NCBI GenBank assembly: GCA_018896525.1
Contig: JAHIMR010000024.1
Span: 1-53,145, forward strand
Reading direction: 5' to 3'
Source: Actinomycetota bacterium
Lineage (GTDB): Bacteria; Actinomycetota; Geothermincolia; Fen-727; Anoxymicrobiaceae
DNA: 53,145 nucleotides
Positions 7,094 to 15,122 of this stretch are shown one piece after another. Below the pieces are notes generated by a model that was not told the DNA's origin, searched no databases, and was given only the letters and a program-made list of their open reading frames with translations. The translations under genes and the position numbers were made by a program. How positions within the stretch are numbered: position 1 is the first letter of the stretch; each line of letters opens with the position of its first letter.

Positions 7094-8946
7094 GTACCGG
7101 GGAAAAGGCGCGCGGCCCGAGTGCGCCGGGGAGTTGGCTTTACGTCTATAGCGATGGTGGTTCCAGGGGAAACCCGGGGCCGGCCGGCATCGGCGGGCAG
7201 GCGAAAGACGAAAGCGGCCATCTGTTGCTGGAGGTCTGTGAGTTCCTCGGCGAGGCCACCTCGAACGTCGCCGAGTACCACGCGCTCATCGCCGTCCTGG
7301 AGGCCTGCGAGGAGCTCGGCTACGACCGGGTGAGAGTCCGTACGGACAGCGAGTTGCTTGCCAACCAGATCACCGGCGCATTCAAGGTCAAGAGCAATCT
7401 GCTGAGACCGCTGCATTACAGGGTAAAGGGGTTGCTGGATGGGTTTCGGGTGGTGGAGGTGGAACACATCCCCAGGGAGAAGAATTACGCATGTGATGCC
7501 CTTGCCAACCGGGCGATCGATGAGGGCCAGTCGGGCGTACTGAAAGCTGTCCTTCAGCCCGGTGACGAGGGGTTGTTTCCTGCCCCCGTCGCCTGTGATG
7601 GTCCGGTCCCGCCTGAACGAAGAAGGAGGAACGAACCGGTGATTTCGAGGACGAAGATGGAGTGCTGCGTGATCGGCACCGGTTACGTGGGCCTGGTCAC
7701 CGGAGCCTGCCTCTCCGATCTCGGCCACTCGGTCAATTGTGTCGATCGTGACAGCGAAAAGATAGATGCGCTCTGCCAGGGGGAGGTCCCGATATTCGAG
7801 GCGGGGCTCGAGGCTATCGTCAGGCGGCAGTTCGCGAGCGGGGACCTGCGGTTCACCAGTGATGTACACGATGCAATCGCGTCGTCGGAGTTCATATTTA
7901 TCACCGTTGACACCCCACCGGATTCCGAGGGAAAGGCGGACCTCACCAACGTGGACAGTGTGGCCCGTGAGATCGCCGCGGCCATCAACGGATACAAGGT
8001 GATAATCAATAAGAGCACGGTTCCGGTAGGCAGCACCAGAAGGGTGGAGAGGAAAATAGAGGAAGCGATGGATGAGTACCGCGAGTTCGACGTAGTCTCC
8101 AACCCTGAGTTTCTGCGGGAGGGCACCGCCGTTTCCGATTTCCAGAAGCCGGCGAGGATCGTCATAGGCAGCGATTCGCAGAAGGCGATAATGAGGATGA
8201 TCGAGCTTTACCGGGGGATTGACGCACCGCTGCTGGTGACCGACCCGGTAAGCGCCGAGATGATCAAGTACGCTTCAAACGCTTTCCTGGCGACAAAGGT
8301 CTCCTATATCAACGCCATCGCCAACATCTGCGAGGCGGTGGGGGCCGATGTGCGGGAGGTCTCCCTGGGGATGGGGTACGACGAGCGTATCGGTTTCGAG
8401 TTTCTGAAGGCGGGCCCGGGGTTCGGCGGATCCTGCTTTCCCAAGGACTGCAGGGCGCTGCTGGCGATATCCGTTGACAGCGGGTACGACTTTAACCTCC
8501 TCAAGGGGGTGATCGACGTCAACCGGGAGCAACAGGAACGCGTCGTGAAAAAGGTAGAGCGGGTGCTGGGTGGACTGGAGGGTGAGAAAGTCGCGGTACT
8601 CGGTCTCGCGTTCAAGGCCAACACCGACGACATCAGGGAATCACCGGCGGTAAAAGTGACCCGCATGCTGCTGGAGAAGGGGGCAGTGGTCAAGGCGTAC
8701 GATCCCCAGGCGATGGATAACACACGCCGGACACTTTCGGGCGTCGAGTTCGCCGATGACCCCTATCAGGCGGTGAGGGGAGCGGACGTGATGGTCCTGC
8801 TCACCGAGTGGGACGAGTTCAAGTGGCTTGACTATGGCCGGATCGGCGAACTTATGAACTCCCGGTCAATTGTAGATACTCGGAACTGTCTGGACCCGGC
8901 GGTACTACGGAAACTGGGCTTTACTTATGAAGGGATAGGCAGATGA
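7090..8946 (+). CDS. RNase HI domain reading in frame into UDP-glucose dehydrogenase
   Basis: A continuous 618-codon frame from GTG 7090 (GTGA overlap with the previous gene). Residues 16-140 are a bacterial RNase HI: the metal-binding carboxylates D22 (YSDGGSRGNPG), E62 (NVAEYHA), D86 (RTDSE) and D136 (ACDALAN) are all present, so it should cut RNA in RNA-DNA hybrids. About 45 linker residues (P/G-rich, then ERRRRNEP) follow without a stop, and the UDP-glucose dehydrogenase begins. A strong Shine-Dalgarno with GTG 7639 lies within the linker, so the cell may make free dehydrogenase as well as, or instead of, the long fusion. In other actinobacteria this RNase HI is fused to an acid phosphatase domain, absent here. 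A lost stop codon or sequencing indel is the main alternative. Confidence 0.75.
   Translation: MSTGEKARGPSAPGSWLYVYSDGGSRGNPGPAGIGGQAKDESGHLLLEVCEFLGEATSNVAEYHALIAVLEACEELGYDRVRVRTDSELLANQITGAFKVKSNLLRPLHYRVKGLLDGFRVVEVEHIPREKNYACDALANRAIDEGQSGVLKAVLQPGDEGLFPAPVACDGPVPPERRRRNEPVISRTKMECCVIGTGYVGLVTGACLSDLGHSVNCVDRDSEKIDALCQGEVPIFEAGLEAIVRRQFASGDLRFTSDVHDAIASSEFIFITVDTPPDSEGKADLTNVDSVAREIAAAINGYKVIINKSTVPVGSTRRVERKIEEAMDEYREFDVVSNPEFLREGTAVSDFQKPARIVIGSDSQKAIMRMIELYRGIDAPLLVTDPVSAEMIKYASNAFLATKVSYINAIANICEAVGADVREVSLGMGYDERIGFEFLKAGPGFGGSCFPKDCRALLAISVDSGYDFNLLKGVIDVNREQQERVVKKVERVLGGLEGEKVAVLGLAFKANTDDIRESPAVKVTRMLLEKGAVVKAYDPQAMDNTRRTLSGVEFADDPYQAVRGADVMVLLTEWDEFKWLDYGRIGELMNSRSIVDTRNCLDPAVLRKLGFTYEGIGR
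7639..8946 (+). CDS. ugd: UDP-glucose 6-dehydrogenase
   Basis: 435 residues from internal GTG 7639, eight bases after AAGGAGGA. It oxidises UDP-glucose to UDP-glucuronate with two NAD+. The N-terminal Rossmann motif is VIGTGYVGLVTG; the central region has the NKSTVPVGSTR and NPEFLREGTA signatures; the catalytic loop GPGFGGSCFPKD carries the nucleophilic Cys (about residue 266); a second Rossmann-like domain follows (VAVLGLAFKANTDDIRESP). Length and motifs are complete, so this part would be a full enzyme on its own. It overlaps the following glycosyltransferase by ATGA and supplies UDP-GlcA to the polysaccharide cluster. Confidence 0.92.
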   Translation: MISRTKMECCVIGTGYVGLVTGACLSDLGHSVNCVDRDSEKIDALCQGEVPIFEAGLEAIVRRQFASGDLRFTSDVHDAIASSEFIFITVDTPPDSEGKADLTNVDSVAREIAAAINGYKVIINKSTVPVGSTRRVERKIEEAMDEYREFDVVSNPEFLREGTAVSDFQKPARIVIGSDSQKAIMRMIELYRGIDAPLLVTDPVSAEMIKYASNAFLATKVSYINAIANICEAVGADVREVSLGMGYDERIGFEFLKAGPGFGGSCFPKDCRALLAISVDSGYDFNLLKGVIDVNREQQERVVKKVERVLGGLEGEKVAVLGLAFKANTDDIRESPAVKVTRMLLEKGAVVKAYDPQAMDNTRRTLSGVEFADDPYQAVRGADVMVLLTEWDEFKWLDYGRIGELMNSRSIVDTRNCLDPAVLRKLGFTYEGIGR

Positions 8947-9629
8947 AGCTATCCATCATTGTGCCGGTCTTCAACGAGCGCAACACCATCCAGGAGGTCC
9001 TCCGCAGGGTCAGGGCGGTTGATATCGGGGAGATAGCCAGGGAGATAATCGTGGTCGATGATGGGTCGACCGACGGTACGCCCGATATCCTCAAGCTGGA
9101 GGAGGACTCCACCACCAGGGTGCTGTTTCACGAGTATAACCAGGGCAAGGGAGCGGCGATCCGTACCGCACTCCCGCACGTGACCGGTGATTGCGTCATC
9201 ATCCAGGACGGCGATCTGGAGTACGACCCCGACGATTACAGGGTGATGATTGCGCCGATACTGAAGAAGAGGGCGGAGGTCGTCTATGGGTCCCGCTTCA
9301 CGGGAGAGCACCGCGATATGCTTTTCTGGCACATGCTGGGCAACAAGTTCCTGTCCCTGGTGACAAACGTCCTCTACAACACGACGCTCTCCGATATGGA
9401 GACGTGTTACAAGCTCTTCACCCGCGAGTCGCTGGAGGGTATCCATATAAAGTCCAACCGGTTCGACTTCGAGCCGGAGATAACCGCCAAGATACTCAAG
9501 AAGAAGATCCGCATCTACGAGGTTCCCATCTCCTACGCGGGCAGAGAGTATCACGAAGGTAAGAAGATCACCTGGAGAGACGGGGTATTTGCCTTGTGGG
9601 CGCTCATGAAGTACCGGTTCGTCGATTGA
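8943..9629 (+). CDS. Family 2 glycosyltransferase, polyprenyl-phosphate sugar transferase type
   Basis: 228 residues, a single GT-A domain. IIVPVFNERNTI begins the fold; VVDDGSTDGTPD and the DGDLEYDPDD metal-binding region follow. The layout matches dolichol-/undecaprenyl-phosphate sugar synthases (DPM1/GtrB/ArnC group), which load a sugar from UDP or GDP onto the membrane lipid. Unlike GtrB it has no C-terminal membrane helices. ATG 8943 overlaps the dehydrogenase stop (ATGA), and an EamA-type small flippase follows; that pair suggests a lipid-linked sugar is made inside and flipped outward. Donor sugar not determined. Confidence 0.85.
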   Translation: MKLSIIVPVFNERNTIQEVLRRVRAVDIGEIAREIIVVDDGSTDGTPDILKLEEDSTTRVLFHEYNQGKGAAIRTALPHVTGDCVIIQDGDLEYDPDDYRVMIAPILKKRAEVVYGSRFTGEHRDMLFWHMLGNKFLSLVTNVLYNTTLSDMETCYKLFTRESLEGIHIKSNRFDFEPEITAKILKKKIRIYEVPISYAGREYHEGKKITWRDGVFALWALMKYRFVD

Positions 9630-9667
9630 CCGGGCCGGAGGCACGTGAGAAACAGGAGGGATAGATA

Positions 9668-10156
9668 ATGTCCAAGACGACGGTTGTGAATGCGATTTTA
9701 CTCATCCTCAGCATCGGCCTGGCGGTATGCGGGCAACTGTCGATGAAGGCCGGCATGAATAAGGTCGGCGAGATAACCGCGTCGGATTTCTCTGAGCCGT
9801 TCGAGCTGGTGGGAAGGGTCGCGAAGAGCGCCTGGGCGGTCACAGGAATAATCCTCTACGCGGTGTCGGCGATTTTCTGGTTGATTGTGCTGTCACGCAT
9901 TGACCTGAGCGTCGCCTACCCACTTGTCGCCGCCGGCTACGTGTTTGTCGTCTTCTACTCGTGGCTGGTGTTCAAGGAGAGCGTACGGTGGTTCAGCTGG
10001 ATAGGCCTGGGCCTGATAGTCATCGGCGTTATAATCACGGCGCAGGGCCTGAAGTCCGGCGATAACGGTGACAAGGGCTCACTGAAGCCCGCGGCGGTCC
10101 AGGTCGCCGGGGAAATCGCACCCTCACCGGAAAACGACGCCTCGGAAAAAGGCTGA
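9668..10156 (+). CDS. Small EamA/DMT-family transporter (ArnE/F-like flippase)
   Basis: 162 residues with four hydrophobic helices (AILLILSIGLAVCGQLSMKAG; WAVTGIILYAVSAIFWLIVL; VAYPLVAAGYVFVVFYSW; FSWIGLGLIVIGVIITAQG) and a polar C-terminal tail. The single four-helix EamA unit with early GQLSMKAGM and SVAYPL signatures resembles SMR/ArnE-ArnF-type proteins that flip undecaprenyl-phosphate sugars. ATG 9668 follows AGGAGGGATAGATA. Placed right after the lipid-sugar transferase, it is probably its partner flippase; a general small-molecule exporter is the alternative. Confidence 0.75.
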   Translation: MSKTTVVNAILLILSIGLAVCGQLSMKAGMNKVGEITASDFSEPFELVGRVAKSAWAVTGIILYAVSAIFWLIVLSRIDLSVAYPLVAAGYVFVVFYSWLVFKESVRWFSWIGLGLIVIGVIITAQGLKSGDNGDKGSLKPAAVQVAGEIAPSPENDASEKG

Positions 10157-10167
10157 GTTGGGGCAGT

Positions 10168-10746
10168 ATGCGGATGACCGGGAGACATAACTTGCGGAGG
10201 ACCGGGGCGGCCCTGGCGGCGCTGCTTATACTCTGCGCGCTGCTGGTAGTGGTCGGCTGCGGCTCCCCGGGGGATGATGCCGGCAAGCAGGTCAAGGTGG
10301 CCATCGAGGAGCTTCCCACTGAAGCGGAAACAACCGAGATGGTGGACAGCATCGCAAGACTGGCTACCCACGCCGGCAGCGCCAGCCAGGAGTACCACCA
10401 GGAGCTGGAGAAGGTGAAGGAGCAGGTCGAGGCGTTCAAGAAGAAGGGGCGCAAGGCCCGTCTTGAGTACGAGAAGGTGATGGAGGCGGGTGCCGGCACC
10501 GATTACGAGAAGCTGGCCAGGATCGAGACAGAGAACATCGATACCACCGTGGAGTGGCTGGATAGCGCCATGAGTTTCATCGAGGACCTCGCCGTCGCCG
10601 TCAACGCCTCGGGGGGGAGGCTCGACGAGGAGACAGACGCCGAGATGAAGAGTGCCTTCGACCGCTCCAACGAACTCCTGGACAAGAAGTCCGAGATGCG
10701 CGTGGAAGCGGACGAGTTGATGAAGAGCATGGGGCTCAACATCTAG
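10168..10746 (+). CDS. Putative lipoprotein, helical
   Basis: 192 residues. The N-terminus has basic residues (RMTGRHNLRR), a hydrophobic stretch and the lipobox LVVVGC, so Cys about residue 31 should be lipidated and the protein anchored outside the membrane. The rest is highly charged and helical, with alternating E/K runs suggesting coiled coil. No family recognised. The ATG at 10168 and another at 10174 are both possible starts. Its stop codon TAG (10744-10746) is the first three bases of MITE copy B, so the original C-terminus may have been longer. It closes the first part of the glycan operon. Confidence 0.72.
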   Translation: MRMTGRHNLRRTGAALAALLILCALLVVVGCGSPGDDAGKQVKVAIEELPTEAETTEMVDSIARLATHAGSASQEYHQELEKVKEQVEAFKKKGRKARLEYEKVMEAGAGTDYEKLARIETENIDTTVEWLDSAMSFIEDLAVAVNASGGRLDEETDAEMKSAFDRSNELLDKKSEMRVEADELMKSMGLNI

Positions 10747-10911
10747 TGTTCCGTCTCATAAGTACGGTGACGCACCGAGAGCGTCGGTGCGCCGCTTCCG
10801 GCAAGGCGCGCGACTGAGACGTACTCACTGAGTACGTCGCAGGGAGCGGAACGCAGCAGGAGCGGATGCAGCGGGGTTCGAATGCCATTGTATTTATGAG
10901 ACGGGACACTA
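10744..10911 (+). mobile_element. MITE copy B (168 bp)
   Basis: Begins TAGTGTTCCGTCTCATAA and ends with the inverted TTATGAGACGGGACACTA: about 20-bp terminal inverted repeats with TA at both outermost positions. The interior has a CACCGA/TCGGTG hairpin, a GTACTC/GAGTAC hairpin and the GGTTCGAATGCC block. This is the best-preserved copy in the window. The leading TAG serves as the stop codon of the upstream lipoprotein gene. Confidence 0.85.
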
Positions 10912-11035
10912 GCACCGGTTCGAGTGAAGCGTGGGCATCAACAATGCGGCACGTTATCGAAACGGCTACTACCGCGGGCCGGGAGGATGTCGGCTCAGCT
11001 TGACAGGCGTCTCAACTTGATAGGCGGAGGTCGTC

Positions 11036-12100
11036 ATGAGCGGACTGGTATCGATAATACTGATAAACTTCAACGGCCTTGCCGATCTCCCCGGTTGCCT
11101 GCGGTCGCTGACCTCCCAGGATTATCTGGATATAGAGCTCATCATGATAGACAACGACTCCTCGGACGGCTCCACGGAGATACTGCGCGAGTTCGCGGGC
11201 GACCCGGAGAGCAGAGAGCGGTTTGCCGGGGATTCCCCGCGGTTTATCGTCAACGAGCGCAACACCGGGTTCAGCCCGGCGTTGAACCAGGGCATCCGCG
11301 AGTCCATCGGCGACCTGGTGATGCCCTTGAACACGGACATCGTGTTGGAGGAGGGGTTTGTCTCCTCGCTTGTGACGGCTATGGACGAAGAGGGCGTGGG
11401 GAGCGTTTCGGGAAAGCTGCTGCGTTTCCCTTCGTTCGGAGAGGACAACGTCATCGACTCGGTGGGCCACATCATCTTCGCCAACCGCCTGGCGGAGAAC
11501 CGCGGGGAGGGCGAAAGGGGTGCGGACTGTTACCTGGAGGCCGAGGAAACGTTTGGGACATGTGGGGCGGCGGCGATATACTCCCGCCGGATGCTGGAGG
11601 ACGTGGCGGTGGCGGGCGAGTACTTCGACGAGGAGTTCTTCGCTTTCTGGGAGGACCTGGACCTGGACTGGCGCGCGCGGCTGCGCGGATGGAAGTGTGT
11701 CTATGTTCCAGGGGCGGTCGCCTACCACCGCAGGGGCGGCGCGGGGTACAGGAAGTCGCTGGTCGTCGAGTATCACAACTACAAGAACCGGTACCTGATG
11801 ATCGTCAAGAACGACTCGTTGCAACAACTGCTGAAGAACCTCCCGGGCATCATGATCACCGAAGTGCTCAAAGCGGGCGCGCTGTTCATCAGGTGCCCGC
11901 GGGCGCTCCTCTCACTGGGGGAGGTCGTAAGGCTTATGCCGGTGATGTTGAGGAAGAGGCGGACCATACAGAGGAGGCGGGTGGTTCCGGCCCGCGAGAT
12001 GGAGGCGTGGTTCAAGCCGTTCGATTACCGGAAGTGGATCAGACGGCACCTGCTGAATCGCGGTGAGATGCAGATCGAGGGGGAGAGGGACCGGCGTTGA
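11036..12100 (+). CDS. Family 2 glycosyltransferase (rhamnosyltransferase-like)
   Basis: 354 residues. The GT-A core is VSIILINFNGLADLPGCLRSL, then MIDNDSSDGSTEIL, NTDIVLEEGFV as the DXD-type motif, and a late HRRGGAGYRKS segment typical of WbbL/rhamnosyltransferase-type enzymes. The C-terminal 90 residues include two weakly hydrophobic helices and a basic stretch (MLRKRRTIQRRR) that could dock on the membrane. ATG 11036 follows GGAGG. It starts a new run of tightly coupled genes after MITE B; the next start overlaps its stop. Acceptor and donor unknown; a GDP-6-deoxyhexose donor is suggested by the neighbours. Confidence 0.85.
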   Translation: MSGLVSIILINFNGLADLPGCLRSLTSQDYLDIELIMIDNDSSDGSTEILREFAGDPESRERFAGDSPRFIVNERNTGFSPALNQGIRESIGDLVMPLNTDIVLEEGFVSSLVTAMDEEGVGSVSGKLLRFPSFGEDNVIDSVGHIIFANRLAENRGEGERGADCYLEAEETFGTCGAAAIYSRRMLEDVAVAGEYFDEEFFAFWEDLDLDWRARLRGWKCVYVPGAVAYHRRGGAGYRKSLVVEYHNYKNRYLMIVKNDSLQQLLKNLPGIMITEVLKAGALFIRCPRALLSLGEVVRLMPVMLRKRRTIQRRRVVPAREMEAWFKPFDYRKWIRRHLLNRGEMQIEGERDRR

Positions 12101-13005
12101 ACCAGGTAGCAGCGGTCGTCATCAACAAGAATACCGTCGGGTACTTGAGGGGTTGCCTGCGATCACTCGAGGCGCAGGATTATACCGGTGGCATCTCCCT
12201 GTGGGTGGTCGATAACGGCTCGGACGATGGGAGTCCGGGCATGGTCTTGAGAGAGTTTCCCGACGTCAACCTGGTGTGGAACACGGTCAACGTCGGTTAC
12301 GCCAGGGCCTGTAACCAGGGAATCGAGGTTACCGGTGAGCCGTACGTGATAGTGATGAACAGCGATACGGTGCTTGCCCCCGACACCGTCAGCCAGGTTG
12401 TGGGGTACCTGGAGCGCAACCCGCGCGCCGGCGTCGTCGCCCCTCGCCTGCTCAACAGCGACGGGACGCTCCAGTTCTCCTGCCGCGCTTTCCCGTCCAT
12501 CAAGGACGCGTTCGTACACGCTTTCCTGGGGCTGTTCATGGCGGAAAACCGCTCCTCCGAGGCGTACAAGAAGATGGGGTGGGACCACCGGGAGGAGACG
12601 AACGTGGACTGGGTTTCCGGGGCGTTCATGGTGCTTCGCAGGGAAGCGGTCCGCGCGGTGGGGGGGTTCGATGAGGGTTACTTCATGTACGTCGAGGACG
12701 TGGATATCTGCTGGAGGATGTGGCAGGCGGGTTGGACCGTAGGCTACATACCACGAGGGGACGTGTTTCACCATATCGGCATGAGCAGCCGTATGGCTTC
12801 AGGCAGGATGTTGTTCCACCACCACCGCAGTATGCTACGCTTCCACCGCAAGAGCTACAGCGGCCCCCACGAGCGCCTGGTGTACGCGGTGGTCGCCACC
12901 GGGGTTGCGGCCCGGTTCATGTTTATAACCGTGCTTAACGCTTTCTACAGGGTCCGCGCCGCACTGGGGGGCGCGAAGCGGTTGATAATGCCGGGGAGGC
13001 AATGA
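12097..13005 (+). CDS. Family 2 glycosyltransferase
   Basis: 302 residues, TTG start overlapping the previous stop (TTGA). AAVVINKNTVGYLRGCLRSL, VVDNGSDDGSPGM, NVGYARACNQG and NSDTVLAPDTV give the GT-A nucleotide-sugar binding core; DWVSGAFMVLRREA and GYFMYVEDVDICWRMW are the acceptor-side signatures of WcaA/rhamnosyltransferase-like proteins. A terminal helix (ATGVAARFMFITVLNAFYRV) may associate with the membrane. Paralogous in layout to the preceding gene; the two probably add successive sugars to one glycan. Confidence 0.87.
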   Translation: MNQVAAVVINKNTVGYLRGCLRSLEAQDYTGGISLWVVDNGSDDGSPGMVLREFPDVNLVWNTVNVGYARACNQGIEVTGEPYVIVMNSDTVLAPDTVSQVVGYLERNPRAGVVAPRLLNSDGTLQFSCRAFPSIKDAFVHAFLGLFMAENRSSEAYKKMGWDHREETNVDWVSGAFMVLRREAVRAVGGFDEGYFMYVEDVDICWRMWQAGWTVGYIPRGDVFHHIGMSSRMASGRMLFHHHRSMLRFHRKSYSGPHERLVYAVVATGVAARFMFITVLNAFYRVRAALGGAKRLIMPGRQ

Positions 13006-13964
13006 TGGAGAGAGTACTTGTTACCGGTGCGGATGGATTTGTGGCGTCTCACCTGCTGACTGAACTCTCACTGGAGACCGACTGGCGACTGGCCGGCATC
13101 GGGCTGAAGCAGGGACCGTCGGCCGAGGTCCCCGGGCTGGAGTACCGGGTGGTGGACATCACTGACTATAAGATGATCAGCGACTACCTGGAGGAGTTCC
13201 GCCCGGACGCCGTCTTTCACCTTGCGGCGCAGGCCTCGGTGGCACGGTCCTGGGAGGACCCCTGGAGCACCTATAACGTTAACCTGCTGGGCCAGGTCAA
13301 CCTGATGGAGTCGCTGCTCCGGCTGCGCCTGGACACGTCGGTGCACATCGCCTGTTCCTGCGAGGAGTACGGAAAGGTCCCGCAGGGCCGGATGCCGCTT
13401 GGCGAGAAGATGCCACTGGCGCCGTGCAGCCATTACGCGGTAAGCAAGGTTGCCCAGGAAATGCTGGGCTTGATGTACCGGGAGGCGTTCGACTGGAGGG
13501 TGCTGGTGACCAGAAGCTTCAACCAGGCCGGTCCGGGGCAGTCGCCGGACTTCGTGGTTTCCTCTTTCGCCCGCCAGGTGGCGATGATCGAGACGGGCCG
13601 TAGCAGGCCCGTCCTGAAGGTTGGAAACCTGGAGGCCCGCAGAGATTTCACTGACGTGCGCGACACCGTAAAAGCTTACCGGATGCTGATGGAGAAAGGG
13701 CAGTCGGGTGCGGTTTACAACGTCTGCTCCGGGATGGCCCCGTCGATATCGGAGATACTGGACATGCTGCTGGCCCTGTCGAACTCAGAAATAGAGGTCG
13801 AGCGCGACCCGGCCCGCCAGCGGCCCAGCGACGTCCCGCTTCTCCTGGGCGATGCGTCACTTATCCGCAAGGAGATTGGCTGGGAGCCGATTATCGGGCT
13901 GGAGCAGACGCTCGAGGACACCCTCGACTACTGGAGAGAGCACGTAGGAGGTAAGGAATCTTGA
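13002..13964 (+). CDS. NAD(P)-dependent SDR, GDP-6-deoxymannose reductase/dehydratase-like
   Basis: 320 residues of extended SDR fold. VLVTGADGFVASHL is the nucleotide-binding loop; the active-site tract is ACSCEEYG and the catalytic pair is Y..SK in HYAVSKVAQE. NLEARRDFTDVRDT and the C-terminal RPSDVPLLLGD are family signatures shared with the SDR at 15123. In many lineages two such genes form a GDP-mannose 4,6-dehydratase plus GDP-4-keto-6-deoxymannose reductase (Rmd) pair. This copy, with CEEYG and NQAGPGQS instead of SSEEYG and NHTGPRRG, is the more diverged and may be the reductase. ATGA overlap on the 5' side and TTGA on the 3' side. Confidence 0.82.
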   Translation: MMERVLVTGADGFVASHLLTELSLETDWRLAGIGLKQGPSAEVPGLEYRVVDITDYKMISDYLEEFRPDAVFHLAAQASVARSWEDPWSTYNVNLLGQVNLMESLLRLRLDTSVHIACSCEEYGKVPQGRMPLGEKMPLAPCSHYAVSKVAQEMLGLMYREAFDWRVLVTRSFNQAGPGQSPDFVVSSFARQVAMIETGRSRPVLKVGNLEARRDFTDVRDTVKAYRMLMEKGQSGAVYNVCSGMAPSISEILDMLLALSNSEIEVERDPARQRPSDVPLLLGDASLIRKEIGWEPIIGLEQTLEDTLDYWREHVGGKES

Positions 13965-15076
13965 AGGGCGCGATGTTGGTGGGGGGGTTCGGTACACGAC
14001 TTCGGCCGTTGACGGTGAACACGCCAAAGCCGATGCTTCCCCTGGTGAATATCCCGTTCCTGGAGATTGAACTGTTGCACCTCAAGGAGTACGGAGTGGA
14101 CGAGGTCGTCCTGTCCACCGGTTACCTCCCCGTGGTCTTTGACGAGTACTTCGGTGATGGGTCCCGTATGGGGATGAAGCTGACTCACGTGACTGAGGAC
14201 AAGCCGCTGGGGACATGCGGGGCGATCAAGAACGTGGCCGAGCACCTGGGCGATGGGCCGGTTGTCGTGTGCAACGGGGACATCCTGACCGACCTGGATA
14301 TCGGAGAACTGTTGGAGTACCACCGGCGGAAAGGCGCGCATGTTACCATAACACTTACCCCTGTGGAGGACCCGACCGCCTACGGGCTGGTGCCGCTGGA
14401 TACGGACGGGCGCATCAAGGAGTTCCTGGAGAAGCCGTCGTGGGACCAGGTGGTGACCAACCTTATTAACGCGGGCACCTACGTGCTCGATCCCGCGGTG
14501 CTCGAACAGGTGCCGGCAGGTGAGAACTACTCGTTCGAGAGGCAGTTGTTTCCCGACCTGCTCCAGCGGGGGGAGCCGCTCTACGGGTTCCGCTCCGACT
14601 GCTACTGGCTGGACCTGGGTACCCCGGAGAAGTACCTCTCGGCGCACCACGACATCCTCAACGGCGGAATAGAGGTGCCGTTTGGCGGGAAGGAGATGGG
14701 GGAGAACGCGTTCGTCGGGCGGGACGTGAAAATAGGCCGGGACGCCGTTCTGTACGGCCCGCTGCTTATTGGGGATAACGTCAGCATAGGCGCGGGAGCC
14801 GAGATACTGGGACTTACCTGCATCGGCAACGGTGTTCGCGTAGGGCCGGAGGCGAGGATCGAGGGCGCGGTCATCCTGGACGATGTGACGATAGGTGAAC
14901 GGTGCGTGGTGGAGCAGAGTGTTGTGGGACGCGGCACCGTCCTGGGCTCCGGTGTGCATGTTGCGGAGCACTCGGTGTTGGGTGATAATATCGAGGCCGG
15001 AGATGGGAACGAGTTCAAGAGAGGGATACGCGTCTGGCCTTCCACTGTTATCGAGGCCGATAAGATCAAGTTCTAG
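13961..15076 (+). CDS. Sugar-1-phosphate nucleotidyltransferase with left-handed beta-helix
   Basis: 371 residues from TTG 13961, nine bases after GGAGG and overlapping the previous stop. Residues 1-235 form the nucleotidyltransferase: the signature GGFGTRLRPLTVNTPKPMLP has the pyrophosphate-binding G-G-T-R-L-R-P and the KP lysine, and NGDILTD gives the metal-binding Asp. Residues 245-365 are hexapeptide repeats (VGRDVKIGRDAVLYGP...) making a left-handed beta-helix. Likely mannose-1-phosphate guanylyltransferase, given two GDP-mannose-type SDRs, a phosphomannomutase and PGI/PMI in the cluster; glucose-1-phosphate transferases share the same layout. Confidence 0.87.
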   Translation: MKGAMLVGGFGTRLRPLTVNTPKPMLPLVNIPFLEIELLHLKEYGVDEVVLSTGYLPVVFDEYFGDGSRMGMKLTHVTEDKPLGTCGAIKNVAEHLGDGPVVVCNGDILTDLDIGELLEYHRRKGAHVTITLTPVEDPTAYGLVPLDTDGRIKEFLEKPSWDQVVTNLINAGTYVLDPAVLEQVPAGENYSFERQLFPDLLQRGEPLYGFRSDCYWLDLGTPEKYLSAHHDILNGGIEVPFGGKEMGENAFVGRDVKIGRDAVLYGPLLIGDNVSIGAGAEILGLTCIGNGVRVGPEARIEGAVILDDVTIGERCVVEQSVVGRGTVLGSGVHVAEHSVLGDNIEAGDGNEFKRGIRVWPSTVIEADKIKF

Positions 15077-15122
15077 CGGTTGCCATAGCCATGAACGGTG
15101 CCACTGTATATGGAGGTGTGAG

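Noticed and set aside
10890-10903. tRNA gene inside the MITE
   Set aside because: Only a T-loop-like block is present; no acceptor stem, anticodon arm or D-arm.
14895-15122. N-terminal extension of the SDR at 15123
   Set aside because: The extension is a shadow frame of the preceding nucleotidyltransferase; the Rossmann motif starts right after TTG 15123.
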